Assembly (NCBI RefSeq): GCF_003020115.1
Contig: NZ_PYFX01000004.1
Coordinates: forward strand, 372,001-436,000
Length of the DNA stretch: 64,000 bases
Direction of reading: 5' to 3'
Origin: Bradyrhizobium sp. MOS002
GTDB lineage: Bacteria > Pseudomonadota > Alphaproteobacteria > Rhizobiales > Xanthobacteraceae
In this document: positions 26,198 through 34,172 of the stretch, piece by piece
Layout of the letters: every line of letters starts with the position of its first letter
Position numbering within the stretch: the stretch's first letter is position 1
Translations under genes and position numbers: made by a program
Notes under the pieces: generated by a model
Seen by the model: the letters and a program-made list of their open reading frames with translations, nothing else
The model's database searches: none
What the model was told of the DNA's origin: nothing

Positions 26198-27175
26198 TCA
26201 AGAGGTCGGCAGCGGCGGTGGCTGGCGCGTACGAAGGAAGCGTTCGCGGAGGCCGAATACGGCATCCGCGAGGCCGAGGATCACCATCGCCATCACGGGC
26301 CATCCGAACACGACCACGACGGCGTAGATCGAGCCGAGCCAGAAGGTGCGGCTCTTCAGCGCCAGCGTCAGCGTATGCAGCACGGCAAAGCCGGTCAGCG
26401 CATATCCCATCATCAGCGCCGCCGCCGCGATCTGCGCCACGATCGCAAGCAGTCCGCCGGTGAAGCAGAAGGCGAGCGCAATGCAGAGCGCCACGAGGGT
26501 CATCGGCGGCAACTCCGCCGTCATCAGGTCCGGCCAGGGGCGTCGCAGCCGGCCCGACGTCGCCGTCACCTTGGTGCTGAGCCAGAGATTGAGGGTCAGC
26601 GTCATCATCGCGACGATGGTGGCGGCGGCCGGCACGATCCGCACCAGCGCGTCGACGAATTGGTCGGTCTCGCCGGAGGTCTGCGGGTCGGCGGCGCGGA
26701 GGAGGCGCATCAGGCCGCGGCGCAGCGTGCCGGTGATGGTCTCGGCGTCGGTGCCGAGCGTGAGCAGGGCGGCGAGCGTGGTCAGTGTGGCGAAGCCCGC
26801 GATCCACAGCAGGATGCGGCCGACCGGATACCACTCGAGCGCAGGCTCAGTGGGCGGCTCGGCGGTTGCCTTGGGCGCGGCGGGTCCGACCGGCCGGCTG
26901 AGCAGGACGAGATGGCCGAGCCACCAGGCCGGCAATGCGACGGTGACGGCGAAGGCGATGCAGTAGGGCAGGCCGAACAGGGCACCGAGGCCAATGGCGG
27001 CGGCGATGCCGCCGAGGCTCGCGCAAAGCGGTCCCCAGCCGATCGAAGCGACCATCAGCGGCAGCGGTGCGAGATAGAACAGGACGAGCGAGATCAGCGC
27101 GCCCGAAGCGATCGAGGCGAACATCAGGGCCGACGCAGCGCCGGCGATCAGGGCTATCAGTCCAAAGGCCATCAT
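26198..27175 (-). CDS. DUF2232 multi-span membrane protein
   Basis: 325 residues from ATG 27175, which follows GGGAGCGGGAC; 15 further codons are open upstream without a ribosome site. Eight or so hydrophobic spans fill most of the length, with a soluble stretch near residues 170-200. The family is found between rpsR and rplI in most rhizobia and in some other alphaproteobacteria, always on the same strand. Its role is unknown; the constant place inside a ribosomal operon suggests a link with growth or membrane protein synthesis. Confidence is in the family, not in function. Confidence 0.87.
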   Translation of the reverse strand: MMAFGLIALIAGAASALMFASIASGALISLVLFYLAPLPLMVASIGWGPLCASLGGIAAAIGLGALFGLPYCIAFAVTVALPAWWLGHLVLLSRPVGPAAPKATAEPPTEPALEWYPVGRILLWIAGFATLTTLAALLTLGTDAETITGTLRRGLMRLLRAADPQTSGETDQFVDALVRIVPAAATIVAMMTLTLNLWLSTKVTATSGRLRRPWPDLMTAELPPMTLVALCIALAFCFTGGLLAIVAQIAAAALMMGYALTGFAVLHTLTLALKSRTFWLGSIYAVVVVFGWPVMAMVILGLADAVFGLRERFLRTRQPPPLPTS

Positions 27176-27304
27176 CAGCTGTCCCGCTCCCTTCGAGCGG
27201 TTAGAGGCATCTCGCCCCAACCATCGGCGACCGGACGACCCGGAAGCCTTATGAGAAACTAGGTAGCTCGGCCGGCGGCGATGTCGCCGCCGGCCGAATT
27301 CGTC

Positions 27305-27544
27305 TTAGCGAATGACGTAGGGCAGCAGGCCCAGGAAGCGCGCGCGCTTGATGGCGCGGGCGAGCTCACGCTGCTTCTTCGCGGACACCGCGGTGATGCG
27401 GCTCGGCACGATCTTGCCGCGCTCGGAGACGTAACGCATCAGCAGCTTGGAGTCCTTGTAGTCGATCTTCGGAGCATTCGCGCCCGTGAACGGGCAGCTC
27501 TTGCGACGACGGAAAAACGGGCGGCGTGCACCAGCTTCAGCCAT
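27305..27544 (-). CDS. rpsR: Ribosomal protein bS18
   Basis: 79 residues, full length. [20 protein letters not shown] and the [17 protein letters not shown] ending are diagnostic of S18, which pairs with S6 on the 30S platform. GGGGAG precedes the start. The gene follows rpsF by five bases, as in nearly all bacteria, so the two are translated from one message. Confidence 0.97.
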   Translation of the reverse strand: MAEAGARRPFFRRRKSCPFTGANAPKIDYKDSKLLMRYVSERGKIVPSRITAVSAKKQRELARAIKRARFLGLLPYVIR

Positions 27545-27549
27545 TGTTC

Positions 27550-28065
27550 TTACTCCCCATCCGTCGTGGTGGTGGTGGTGGTTTCAGCGTCTTCGCGCGG
27601 ACGGCGCGGACCGCGGTCACCGCGGAAGCCGCCACCTTCACGATCGCCACCACGGAAACCACCCTCGCGGTCGCCACGGAAGCCACCGCCTTCGCGATCG
27701 CCACGGAAGCCGCCGCCACGGTCGTCACGCTCGCGGTCACGGTCGGCCTTGCGCATCATCGCGGACGGGCCTTCCTCGAGCTCCTCGACGCGAACGCTGA
27801 GATAGCGGATCACGTCTTCGCTGATGCGCTCCTGGCGCTCGATCTCGGCGATCGCCGCGGACGGCGCATCGATGTTGAGCAGCACGAAATGCGCCTTGCG
27901 ATTCTTGTTCATGCGGTAGGTGAGGGAGCGTACGCCCCAATTCTCGGTCTTGGTGACCTTGCCGCCGAGACCCTCGACGATGCCGGTCATCTGCGCAGTC
28001 AGCTCTTCGACCTGCTGCGTGCTCGCGTCTTGGCGCGCGAGAAAAACATGCTCATAGAGAGCCAT
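27550..28065 (-). CDS. rpsF: Ribosomal protein bS6 with Gly/Arg-rich tail
   Basis: 171 residues from MALYEHVF at 28065 (GGAAAGGA upstream); the frame is open nine codons further without support. Residues 1-100 are the S6 fold ([31 protein letters not shown]). The rest is a tail of four near-repeats, [13 protein letters not shown], followed by a run of Thr and an acidic end. E. coli S6 ends in a Glu run instead. RGG-like tails bind RNA in other proteins; here that is inference. First gene of the operon. Confidence 0.96.
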   Translation of the reverse strand: MALYEHVFLARQDASTQQVEELTAQMTGIVEGLGGKVTKTENWGVRSLTYRMNKNRKAHFVLLNIDAPSAAIAEIERQERISEDVIRYLSVRVEELEEGPSAMMRKADRDRERDDRGGGFRGDREGGGFRGDREGGFRGGDREGGGFRGDRGPRRPREDAETTTTTTTDGE

Positions 28066-28256
28066 GGAAGTCCTTTCCTCATGTTGGCGCATCGCCCGGC
28101 GTCAAGCCCTTAAGAGGCCTTCGGAAAGGACTCTGGGATTAAGCTCAGAAGGCGGAAACACGGGACGACGGGCCGACTGGCCCTGCCACACCAAAATCAC
28201 GAATGATTTGCTGAGACCGTCCGTTCAGCTCCCGGCCGGGGTCTGCGGATGGGCGC

Positions 28257-28284
28257 CTTATACGGATTTCGGCTGACTTGGCAA
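28257..28284 (-). promoter_or_regulatory. Candidate sigma-70-type promoter of the rpsF operon
   Basis: On the minus strand TTGCCA, 16 bases, TATAAG. Transcription would begin near 28250, giving a leader of about 185 nt before rpsF. No other good match is seen in the 350-base gap to the tetR gene, which also holds that gene's operator. The leader includes CCTT-TCCG-AAGG and other short hairpins and could host autoregulation by S6/S18. Confidence 0.5.
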
Positions 28285-28369
28285 GGTTTTTGGCAAGGTT
28301 GCAGGCGGCGTTTTGGCGTGGAGGGTCCCGATGCGGGCGGCTAGATCCCCCGCCGGCTACCATACCAGC

Positions 28370-28398
28370 TTGATTTATTTGTTTGTATATCATACAAA
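28370..28398 (+). promoter_or_regulatory. Promoter with dyad operator upstream of tetR-desaturase
   Basis: TTGATT (28370-28375), 17 bases, TACAAA (28393-28398) is a plausible promoter. Overlapping it is the dyad TTTGTAT-ATC-ATACAAA (28382-28398), perfect over seven bases on each side and AT-rich in a GC-rich genome. It is 24 bases before the TetR start. Binding of the TetR protein here would shut off its own operon. Confidence 0.62.
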
Positions 28399-28421
28399 TA
28401 AGTCAACGGGAGTGAACCCCA

Positions 28422-29123
28422 ATGGCAGAAAAGTCGGGCCATCAACCGCTCGAGGCAGGCGACCCCAAGCACGCCGCCCGCGCCACCCGGTCGGCCGGTC
28501 GCAAAATGCGCTCGCTGCTGCTGGATGCCGCGAGCCCGCTGTTCCGGGAGCGGGGGCTGTCGGGCACGGCGATCACCGACATCGCAGCCGCTGCGAACGC
28601 GTTTCCAAGCCAGATCACCTATTACTTTCGCACCAAGGAAGCGCTGTTCGTCGAATGCGCCTGCCGCGAGCTGCTGTATCTGGCGCGGGCGACCGAGCAG
28701 GCGGCGCTAAAGGCGCGCACGCCTCAGGATTATACCCACGCGCTGGCCGAAACCGTCACGGCGAGCGATTCGGTGGTCTTCTTCGCTGAGGCGCTGACGC
28801 TGACGCGGCGCCGCCAGGATCTCGCGCCGCTGGTCGAGCGCACCATCGAGCGCCTGCACAGTGAAGGTGCGCGGGCCTATGCGAGCCAGGTCGCGCGGCA
28901 GGGCTGGCGCTCCCTGCGCGCGCCCGATGAGAGCTCGCGGCGGTTCTGGGCCGTCGCCATCGGCGTCATCCTCGAGGGCTACGCCATGGGCCGTTTGCCC
29001 GAGGCGCTGTGCGCCGAGATGCTGCGCGTGCTGGGCGAACAGGCAAAGTCCAATGATGACGCTGCGCGCCTGCGCCTCGTCGACGCGCGCGACGCGTCAA
29101 GCAATTCGAATGAGGAGAGTTAG
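28422..29123 (+). CDS. TetR family transcriptional regulator
   Basis: 233 residues. N-terminal DNA-binding domain: LLLDAASPLFRERGLSGTAI, TDIAAAANAFPSQITYYFRT, KEALF, the classical TetR helix-turn-helix (about residues 32-78). The C-terminal part, a ligand pocket, is not conserved enough to name the ligand. The next gene, a fatty acid desaturase, starts three bases after the stop, so the operon is almost certainly controlled by this protein, perhaps in response to acyl-CoA, as for DesT/FabR-type regulators. That last point is inference. Confidence 0.9.
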   Translation: MAEKSGHQPLEAGDPKHAARATRSAGRKMRSLLLDAASPLFRERGLSGTAITDIAAAANAFPSQITYYFRTKEALFVECACRELLYLARATEQAALKARTPQDYTHALAETVTASDSVVFFAEALTLTRRRQDLAPLVERTIERLHSEGARAYASQVARQGWRSLRAPDESSRRFWAVAIGVILEGYAMGRLPEALCAEMLRVLGEQAKSNDDAARLRLVDARDASSNSNEES

Positions 29124-29126
29124 GCC

Positions 29127-30152
29127 ATGACTGCGCTTCGCATGCGTGCCCGCGATTTCCTGACCGACGACCAACTTGCCGACGTGCGCCAGCGCGTGAC
29201 CTGGAAAGGCGTCGCGCTGATCGTGCACGCCTGGGCGCTCATCATCGGAGCAATCGCCCTGGTCGCGTGGTGGCCCAATCCGATCACCTATATCTTCGCC
29301 GTCGCCATCATCGGCTCGCGTCAGCTCGGGCTCGCGATACTCATGCATGACGGCGCGCATGGCTGCCTGTCCGCCGACGAGAAAACCAATCTGACCCTGA
29401 GCCAGTGGTTCTGCGCCTATCCACTCTTCGCGGAGACGCGCAGCTACCGGCGCTATCACCTTCAGCACCATGCGCGCACCCAGCAGGAGGATGATCCTGA
29501 TCTCGTGCTGTCGGCGCCATTTCCGATCACGAAGCTGAGCTATCGCCGCAAGTTCATTCGCGACCTCACCGGGCAGACGGGCTACCAGCAGCGCAAAGCG
29601 CAGTTGCTCAACGCGCTCGGGCCGAAGGACTGGCCGTTGCGACAGCGCGCGGCGCATTTTTGGGAGAAGCTTGGTCCGCAATGTCTGGTCAATGGCGCGA
29701 TGTTCGCAGCGCTCACTGCGGCCGGCGTGTGGTGGGCCTATCCGCTGCTATGGCTGGTGCCGCTCCTGACCTGGATGATGGTCATCACCCGCATCCGCAA
29801 CATTGCCGAGCACGCGGTCGTGCCAGACAGCAGCGATCCCTTGCGCAACACCCGCACCACCTACGCCAATTTCCTCGAGCGCCTGTTCATCGCGCCGTAT
29901 TACGTGAACTACCACCTCGAACATCATCTCTTGTTCTACGTGCCCTGCTACAATCTGCCCAAGGTTCACCGCGTGCTGAGCGAGAGCCGGCATGCGGGCC
30001 GCATGGAGGTGCAACCGAATTACGCCGCCGTGCTACGCCTTGCGACGGCGAAGCCGAACCGCGATGACCGGCCGGGACAATTGGTCAACAGCGCGCGCCG
30101 CGCGCAGGCGGGGTCCGAGGTCGACGCCAACCAGACGGCCGGCGGATTCTAG
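29127..30152 (+). CDS. Membrane fatty acid desaturase
   Basis: 341 residues. Three His boxes of the diiron membrane desaturases: HDGAH at 74-78, HLQHH at 111-115 and HLEHH at 263-267, with hydrophobic spans at about 28-66 and 185-222. All eight-plus His ligands look present, so it should introduce a double bond into an acyl (or carotenoid/sphingolipid-type) chain at the inner membrane. It shares an operon with the TetR gene upstream. Close in type to Bradyrhizobium fatty acid desaturases; regiochemistry is unknown. Confidence 0.9.
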   Translation: MTALRMRARDFLTDDQLADVRQRVTWKGVALIVHAWALIIGAIALVAWWPNPITYIFAVAIIGSRQLGLAILMHDGAHGCLSADEKTNLTLSQWFCAYPLFAETRSYRRYHLQHHARTQQEDDPDLVLSAPFPITKLSYRRKFIRDLTGQTGYQQRKAQLLNALGPKDWPLRQRAAHFWEKLGPQCLVNGAMFAALTAAGVWWAYPLLWLVPLLTWMMVITRIRNIAEHAVVPDSSDPLRNTRTTYANFLERLFIAPYYVNYHLEHHLLFYVPCYNLPKVHRVLSESRHAGRMEVQPNYAAVLRLATAKPNRDDRPGQLVNSARRAQAGSEVDANQTAGGF

Positions 30153-30326
30153 GGACCGGTCTCTATCAGTTGACGGCAGATCGAAGTTCCTATCTTGGCT
30201 TGACATTCCGGCCCCGGACAGTGTCTACGGCCCCCTTTGGAGCATGATCCGGAACCATGGCCCAAGGCCGTGCGTAATCGGCTGCCGGTTCTCGCAGGGA
30301 TCACGCCCGACAAGCAGGGAGCGCCG

Positions 30327-31286
30327 ATGACGGCAGCATTCACTTTTCCGGGGCAGGGTTCCCAGGCGGTCGGCATGGGCAAGGCCCTGGCCGATGCTTT
30401 TCCGGTGGCGCGCGCCGTGTTCGACGAGGTCGATGCCGCGCTGGGGGAGAAGCTGACGGCGACCATCTGGGATGGTCCGGCCGAAATCCTCCAGCTCACC
30501 CAGAACGCTCAGCCGGCCCTGATGGCGGTGTCTGTCGCCACCCTGCGCGTGCTGGAGGCCGAAGCCGGGTTTTCCGTGGGGCGGGATGCGGCCTTCGTCG
30601 CCGGCCACTCGCTCGGTGAATATTCGGCACTGGCCGCGGCCGGCAGCCTGACGATTTCCGACACTGCGCGGCTGCTTCGCATCCGCGGTCTCGCAATGCA
30701 AAAAGCCGTGCCGGTCGGCGTCGGTGCGATGGCCGCTCTGCTCGGCCTCGACTACGAGGCCGCCGTGGCCGTGGCGGACGAGGCCGCTCAGGGGCAGGTC
30801 TGCCAGGCCGCCAACGACAATGGCGGCGGGCAAGTGGTCGTCTCCGGTGACAAGGCCGCGGTCGATCGCGCCGTCGAGATCGCCAAAACCAAGGGCGCCA
30901 AGCGCGCAATGTTGCTGCCGGTGTCCGCGCCGTTCCATTGCAAGCTGATGCAGCCGGCTGCCGACGCGATGGCGGAGGCGCTGGCCAAGGTCACGATCAA
31001 GGCGCCGGCGGCCCCGTTGGTGTCGAACGTGCTGGCGAGCGCGATCACCGATCCCGACGAGATCCGCCGCCGCCTGGTCGAGCAGGTCACCGGCACCGTG
31101 CGCTGGCGCGAGTCGGTTGCCTATATGGCGGGGCAGGGCGTCACCCGTTTCTTCGAGATCGGTGCCGGCAAGGTGCTGACCGGCCTCGTCAAGCGTATTG
31201 CGGACGGTGCCGTCGGCGTTGCGGTCGGTGGTCCCAACGACATTGCTGCCGCCAAAGATGCATTGGCCGCTGCTAAGCAGGCCTGA
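30327..31286 (+). CDS. fabD: Malonyl-CoA:ACP transacylase
   Basis: 319 residues from ATG 30327 (GGGAG upstream); the frame is open 30 codons further but without family sequence. FTFPGQGSQAVGMG at the start, the nucleophile Ser95 in GHSLGEYS, the catalytic His in SAPFHC near 207 are all present. Loads malonate on ACP for fatty-acid elongation. First of fabD-fabG-acpP-fabF on the plus strand. A hairpin separates it from fabG. Confidence 0.96.
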   Translation: MTAAFTFPGQGSQAVGMGKALADAFPVARAVFDEVDAALGEKLTATIWDGPAEILQLTQNAQPALMAVSVATLRVLEAEAGFSVGRDAAFVAGHSLGEYSALAAAGSLTISDTARLLRIRGLAMQKAVPVGVGAMAALLGLDYEAAVAVADEAAQGQVCQAANDNGGGQVVVSGDKAAVDRAVEIAKTKGAKRAMLLPVSAPFHCKLMQPAADAMAEALAKVTIKAPAAPLVSNVLASAITDPDEIRRRLVEQVTGTVRWRESVAYMAGQGVTRFFEIGAGKVLTGLVKRIADGAVGVAVGGPNDIAAAKDALAAAKQA

Positions 31287-31327
31287 GGCGCGATGATTCG
31301 CCGTCGCGCTTGAGTTCTTTAGTTGAC

Positions 31328-31372
31328 GCACGATCCTTTCGGAAAACCGCTGCGCATTTTTCCGGATCGTGC
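31328..31372 (+). promoter_or_regulatory. Stable hairpin in the fabD-fabG gap
   Basis: GCACGATCC (31328-31336) pairs with GGATCGTGC (31364-31372), and above a four-base bulge GGAAAA (31341-31346) pairs with TTTTCC (31358-31363) around a ten-base loop. It ends four bases before the fabG GGAGGAG ribosome site. It may act as an attenuator or processing site; no U-tract follows. Confidence 0.6.
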
Positions 31373-31388
31373 CTTGGAGGAGTTATCG

Positions 31389-32126
31389 ATGTTCGATCTG
31401 ACTGGCAAAAAGGCGCTCGTCACCGGCGCAACCGGCGGCATCGGCGGCGCGATCGCCCAGGCGCTGCACGCGCAGGGCGCCACCGTCGCGATATCGGGGA
31501 CGCGCAAGGAAGTGCTGGATGAGCTTGCCGGCAAGCTCGGCGAGCGCACCCATGTGCTGCCCTGCAATCTCTCCAAGGCCGACGAGGTCGAGGCGCTGGT
31601 GCCCGCTGCGGAAGCGGCGATGGGACAGGTCGACATTCTCGTCGCCAACGCCGGCATCACCCGCGACAATCTCTTCGTGCAGCTGCGTGACGAGGACTGG
31701 GACGAGGTCATCAACATCAATTTGACCTCGACCTTCCGGCTTGCCCGCGCCGCCACCAAATTGATGATGCGCAAGCGCTTCGGCCGCATTATCGCCATCA
31801 CCTCGGTGGTCGGCGTCACCGGCAATCCGGGGCAGGGCAATTATACCGCGTCGAAGGCGGGCCTGATCGGCATGATCAAGACGTTGGGTGCCGAATACGC
31901 CAAGCGCGGCGTCACCGCGAACTGCATCGCGCCCGGCTTCATCAAGACGCCGATGACCGATGCGCTCAACGACAAGCAGCGCGAAACGATTCTGACCAAG
32001 GTTCCGGCCAATCGCCTGGGGACTCCCGAGGACATCGCGGCAGCCGCCGTCTACCTGAGTTCGAACGAAGCGGCCTATGTCACCGGCCAAACCATCCACG
32101 TCAACGGCGGCATGGCCATGATCTGA
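31389..32126 (+). CDS. fabG: 3-oxoacyl-ACP reductase
   Basis: 245 residues, SDR family. TGATGGIG at 12-19 binds NADPH; NAGITRD, the SVVGVTGNPGQGNYTASKAG stretch with Ser, Tyr and Lys of the active site, and the NCIAPGFIKTPMTD loop are FabG-specific. Reduces beta-ketoacyl-ACP in each elongation cycle. A strong GGAGGAG is seven bases before the ATG. Placed between fabD and acpP as in E. coli and most rhizobia. Confidence 0.96.
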   Translation: MFDLTGKKALVTGATGGIGGAIAQALHAQGATVAISGTRKEVLDELAGKLGERTHVLPCNLSKADEVEALVPAAEAAMGQVDILVANAGITRDNLFVQLRDEDWDEVININLTSTFRLARAATKLMMRKRFGRIIAITSVVGVTGNPGQGNYTASKAGLIGMIKTLGAEYAKRGVTANCIAPGFIKTPMTDALNDKQRETILTKVPANRLGTPEDIAAAAVYLSSNEAAYVTGQTIHVNGGMAMI

Positions 32127-32127
32127 C

Positions 32128-32197
32128 GCCTCATGCCGCACCGCCCCCTTAGCGGCGCGGAATGCGGCAAACGGCCGTTTCCGGAGCGAAATGAGGC
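32128..32197 (+). promoter_or_regulatory. Predicted three-way-junction RNA after fabG
   Basis: GCCTCAT (32128-32134) pairs with ATGAGGC (32191-32197). Inside, GCCGCA (32135-32140) pairs with TGCGGC (32163-32168), enclosing CCGC/GCGG, and next to it AAACGGCCGTTT (32169-32180) forms a second arm. It begins one base after the fabG stop and ends where the acpP promoter candidate starts. It could be a terminator-like or processing element. Confidence 0.55.
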
Positions 32198-32224
32198 TTG
32201 TAGTCAACGCAATTGAAGTATGAT
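32198..32224 (+). promoter_or_regulatory. Candidate acpP promoter
   Basis: TTGTAG, 15 bases, TATGAT. The spacer is short. The 200 bases from here to acpP would be the leader. A separate promoter is expected because ACP is needed in far greater amount than FabG. Other weak matches exist further downstream, so this is tentative. Confidence 0.35.
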
Positions 32225-32433
32225 AACCGGACCTTCAACGGATGGGCAAAGAACGCCATTGCAGGTTTTTGAAACCCTGTATATTGGCGATGCGGAGCCT
32301 TGGCCGTCATTCGCCGGGCCTGCATCGGTTAGGATGGGGCCAGCAAAGTTCGTAAGCGAAGGCAGTCAACGACCACGACGGCTCGTATCGTCCCGGGGGG
32401 TCGGGTCTACAGGGAACAACACGAGGTTATGCA

Positions 32434-32673
32434 ATGAGTGAGATTGGCGAGCGGGTTAAGAAGATCGTGGTCGAGCACCTTGGTGTTGAACCCGAGAAGG
32501 TTGTCGATGCTGCGAGCTTCATCGACGACCTCGGCGCCGACAGTCTGGACACCGTCGAGCTGGTGATGGCGTTCGAAGAAGAATTCGGTTGCGAGATTCC
32601 GGACGACGCGGCGGAGACGATTCTCACCGTCGGCGACGCCACGAAGTTTCTCGAGAAGAACGCGAAGAGCTAA
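32434..32673 (+). CDS. acpP: Acyl carrier protein
   Basis: 79 residues, acidic. Phosphopantetheine attachment at Ser37 in [12 protein letters not shown]; the rest ([20 protein letters not shown]) is standard AcpP. Carries growing acyl chains in fatty-acid synthesis. A 300-base upstream gap with a folded segment and a possible promoter, and a hairpin just after the stop, suggest it can be transcribed as a short abundant message. Confidence 0.97.
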   Translation: MSEIGERVKKIVVEHLGVEPEKVVDAASFIDDLGADSLDTVELVMAFEEEFGCEIPDDAAETILTVGDATKFLEKNAKS

Positions 32674-32701
32674 GGCTCTTCATTTTCGCGGGGACAACAT
32701 T

Positions 32702-32740
32702 GAAACCGGACGGACCGCCCAACAGCGGTCAGCCGGTTTC
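32702..32740 (+). terminator. Nested hairpin after acpP (partial terminator)
   Basis: GAAACCGG (32702-32709) pairs with CCGGTTTC (32733-32740), and within it GACCGC (32713-32718) pairs with GCGGTC (32725-32730). TTGTTATT follows. It lies in the 108-base gap before fabF and probably ends part of the acpP transcripts. Confidence 0.68.
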
Positions 32741-32781
32741 TTGTTATTGGCCGTGAATCTTTCGATGCGGAGTTTTCGGAT

Positions 32782-34047
32782 ATGAGGCGGGTTGTCGTTA
32801 CGGGTCTTGGCATGGTTTCGCCACTCGGCTGCGGAGTCGAGCCGACCTGGAAGCGCATCCTGGCCGGCGAAAGCGGCGCACGCAAAATCGAGAGCTTCGA
32901 TGTCTCCGATCTTCAGACCAAGATCGGCTGCACGGTCGTGCGCGGCGACGGTACCAACGACACTTTCAATCCCGATATCTGGATGGAGCCGAAAGACCAA
33001 CGCAAGGTCGACGACTTCATCATCTTCGGCATGGCCGCAGCCGGCCAGGCGCTCGACGATGCGAACTGGCATCCCGAGACCGAAGAGGATAAATGCGCCA
33101 CGGGCACCATGATTGGGTCCGGCATCGGCGGCCTCAACGGTATCGCCGAAACCGCGGTCCTGCTGAAGGAACGCGGGCCGCGCCGGGTCTCGCCGTTCTT
33201 CATTCCGGGCCGCCTGATCAATCTCGCCTCCGGCTATGTCTCGATCAAGCATGGGCTGAAGGGGCCGAACCATTCGGTGGTCACGGCCTGCTCGACCGGC
33301 GCTCACGCGGTCGGCGATGCCGCCCGCCTGATCGCGCTCGGCGATGCCGACGTCATGGTTGCCGGCGGTGCGGAATCGCCGATCGGTCGCATCGGCATTG
33401 CCGGCTTCAACGCCGCGCGTGCGCTTTCGACAGCCTTCAACGATACGCCTGAGAAGGCCTCGCGTCCCTACGACAAGGACCGGGACGGCTTCGTGATGGG
33501 CGAGGGCGCCGGCGTTCTGGTCCTTGAAGAACTCGAACACGCCAAGCGCCGCGGCGCGAAGATCTATGCCGAGGTGATCGGCTACGGTCTTTCGGGCGAT
33601 GCCTATCACATCACCTCGCCGTCACCCGACGGCGACGGCGGCTTCCGCAGCATGGCGGCGGCGCTCAAGCGCGCCGGCCTCACCGCGTCCGATCTCGACT
33701 ACATCAACGCGCACGGCACCTCGACACCGCTTGGTGACGAGATCGAGCTCGGTGCTGTTGAACGTCTGCTCGGCAATGCCGCCTCCAAGGTCGCGATGTC
33801 CTCGACCAAGTCGTCGACCGGTCACCTCTTGGGTGCGGCCGGCGCGATCGAGGCGATCTTCGCCATTCTCGCGATTCGCGATAATGTCGTGCCGCCGACC
33901 ATCAATCTGGACAATCCGTCGGTCGAGACTGCGATCGATCTCGTGCCGCATCAGTCGAAGAAGCGCGAGGTCAATGTCGCGTTGTCGAATTCTTTTGGTT
34001 TTGGCGGTACCAACGCGTCGGTCATCTTCCGGCGTCTGGTCCATTAG
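32782..34047 (+). CDS. fabF: Beta-ketoacyl-ACP synthase II
   Basis: 421 residues. Condenses acyl-ACP with malonyl-ACP. The Cys-His-His active site is complete: Cys170 in VVTACSTGAH, His in NAHGTSTPLGD (near 311) and His in SSTKSSTGHLLGAAGA (near 348). Position after acpP is that of fabF. The Gly-rich SFGFGGTN near the end closes the thiolase fold. Nothing unusual. Confidence 0.96.
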   Translation: MRRVVVTGLGMVSPLGCGVEPTWKRILAGESGARKIESFDVSDLQTKIGCTVVRGDGTNDTFNPDIWMEPKDQRKVDDFIIFGMAAAGQALDDANWHPETEEDKCATGTMIGSGIGGLNGIAETAVLLKERGPRRVSPFFIPGRLINLASGYVSIKHGLKGPNHSVVTACSTGAHAVGDAARLIALGDADVMVAGGAESPIGRIGIAGFNAARALSTAFNDTPEKASRPYDKDRDGFVMGEGAGVLVLEELEHAKRRGAKIYAEVIGYGLSGDAYHITSPSPDGDGGFRSMAAALKRAGLTASDLDYINAHGTSTPLGDEIELGAVERLLGNAASKVAMSSTKSSTGHLLGAAGAIEAIFAILAIRDNVVPPTINLDNPSVETAIDLVPHQSKKREVNVALSNSFGFGGTNASVIFRRLVH

Positions 34048-34172
34048 TTTGTTGTTGCGACGAATCCACCGTTTTGCCGTATTCGGCGATAGTCATGGAA
34101 GCGGGCGCGTGCATTTGGCTCGGCAAGCGATTGTCAGGTCGCGATTGAACCGGCAGGATTCAGGTTGCTTCG

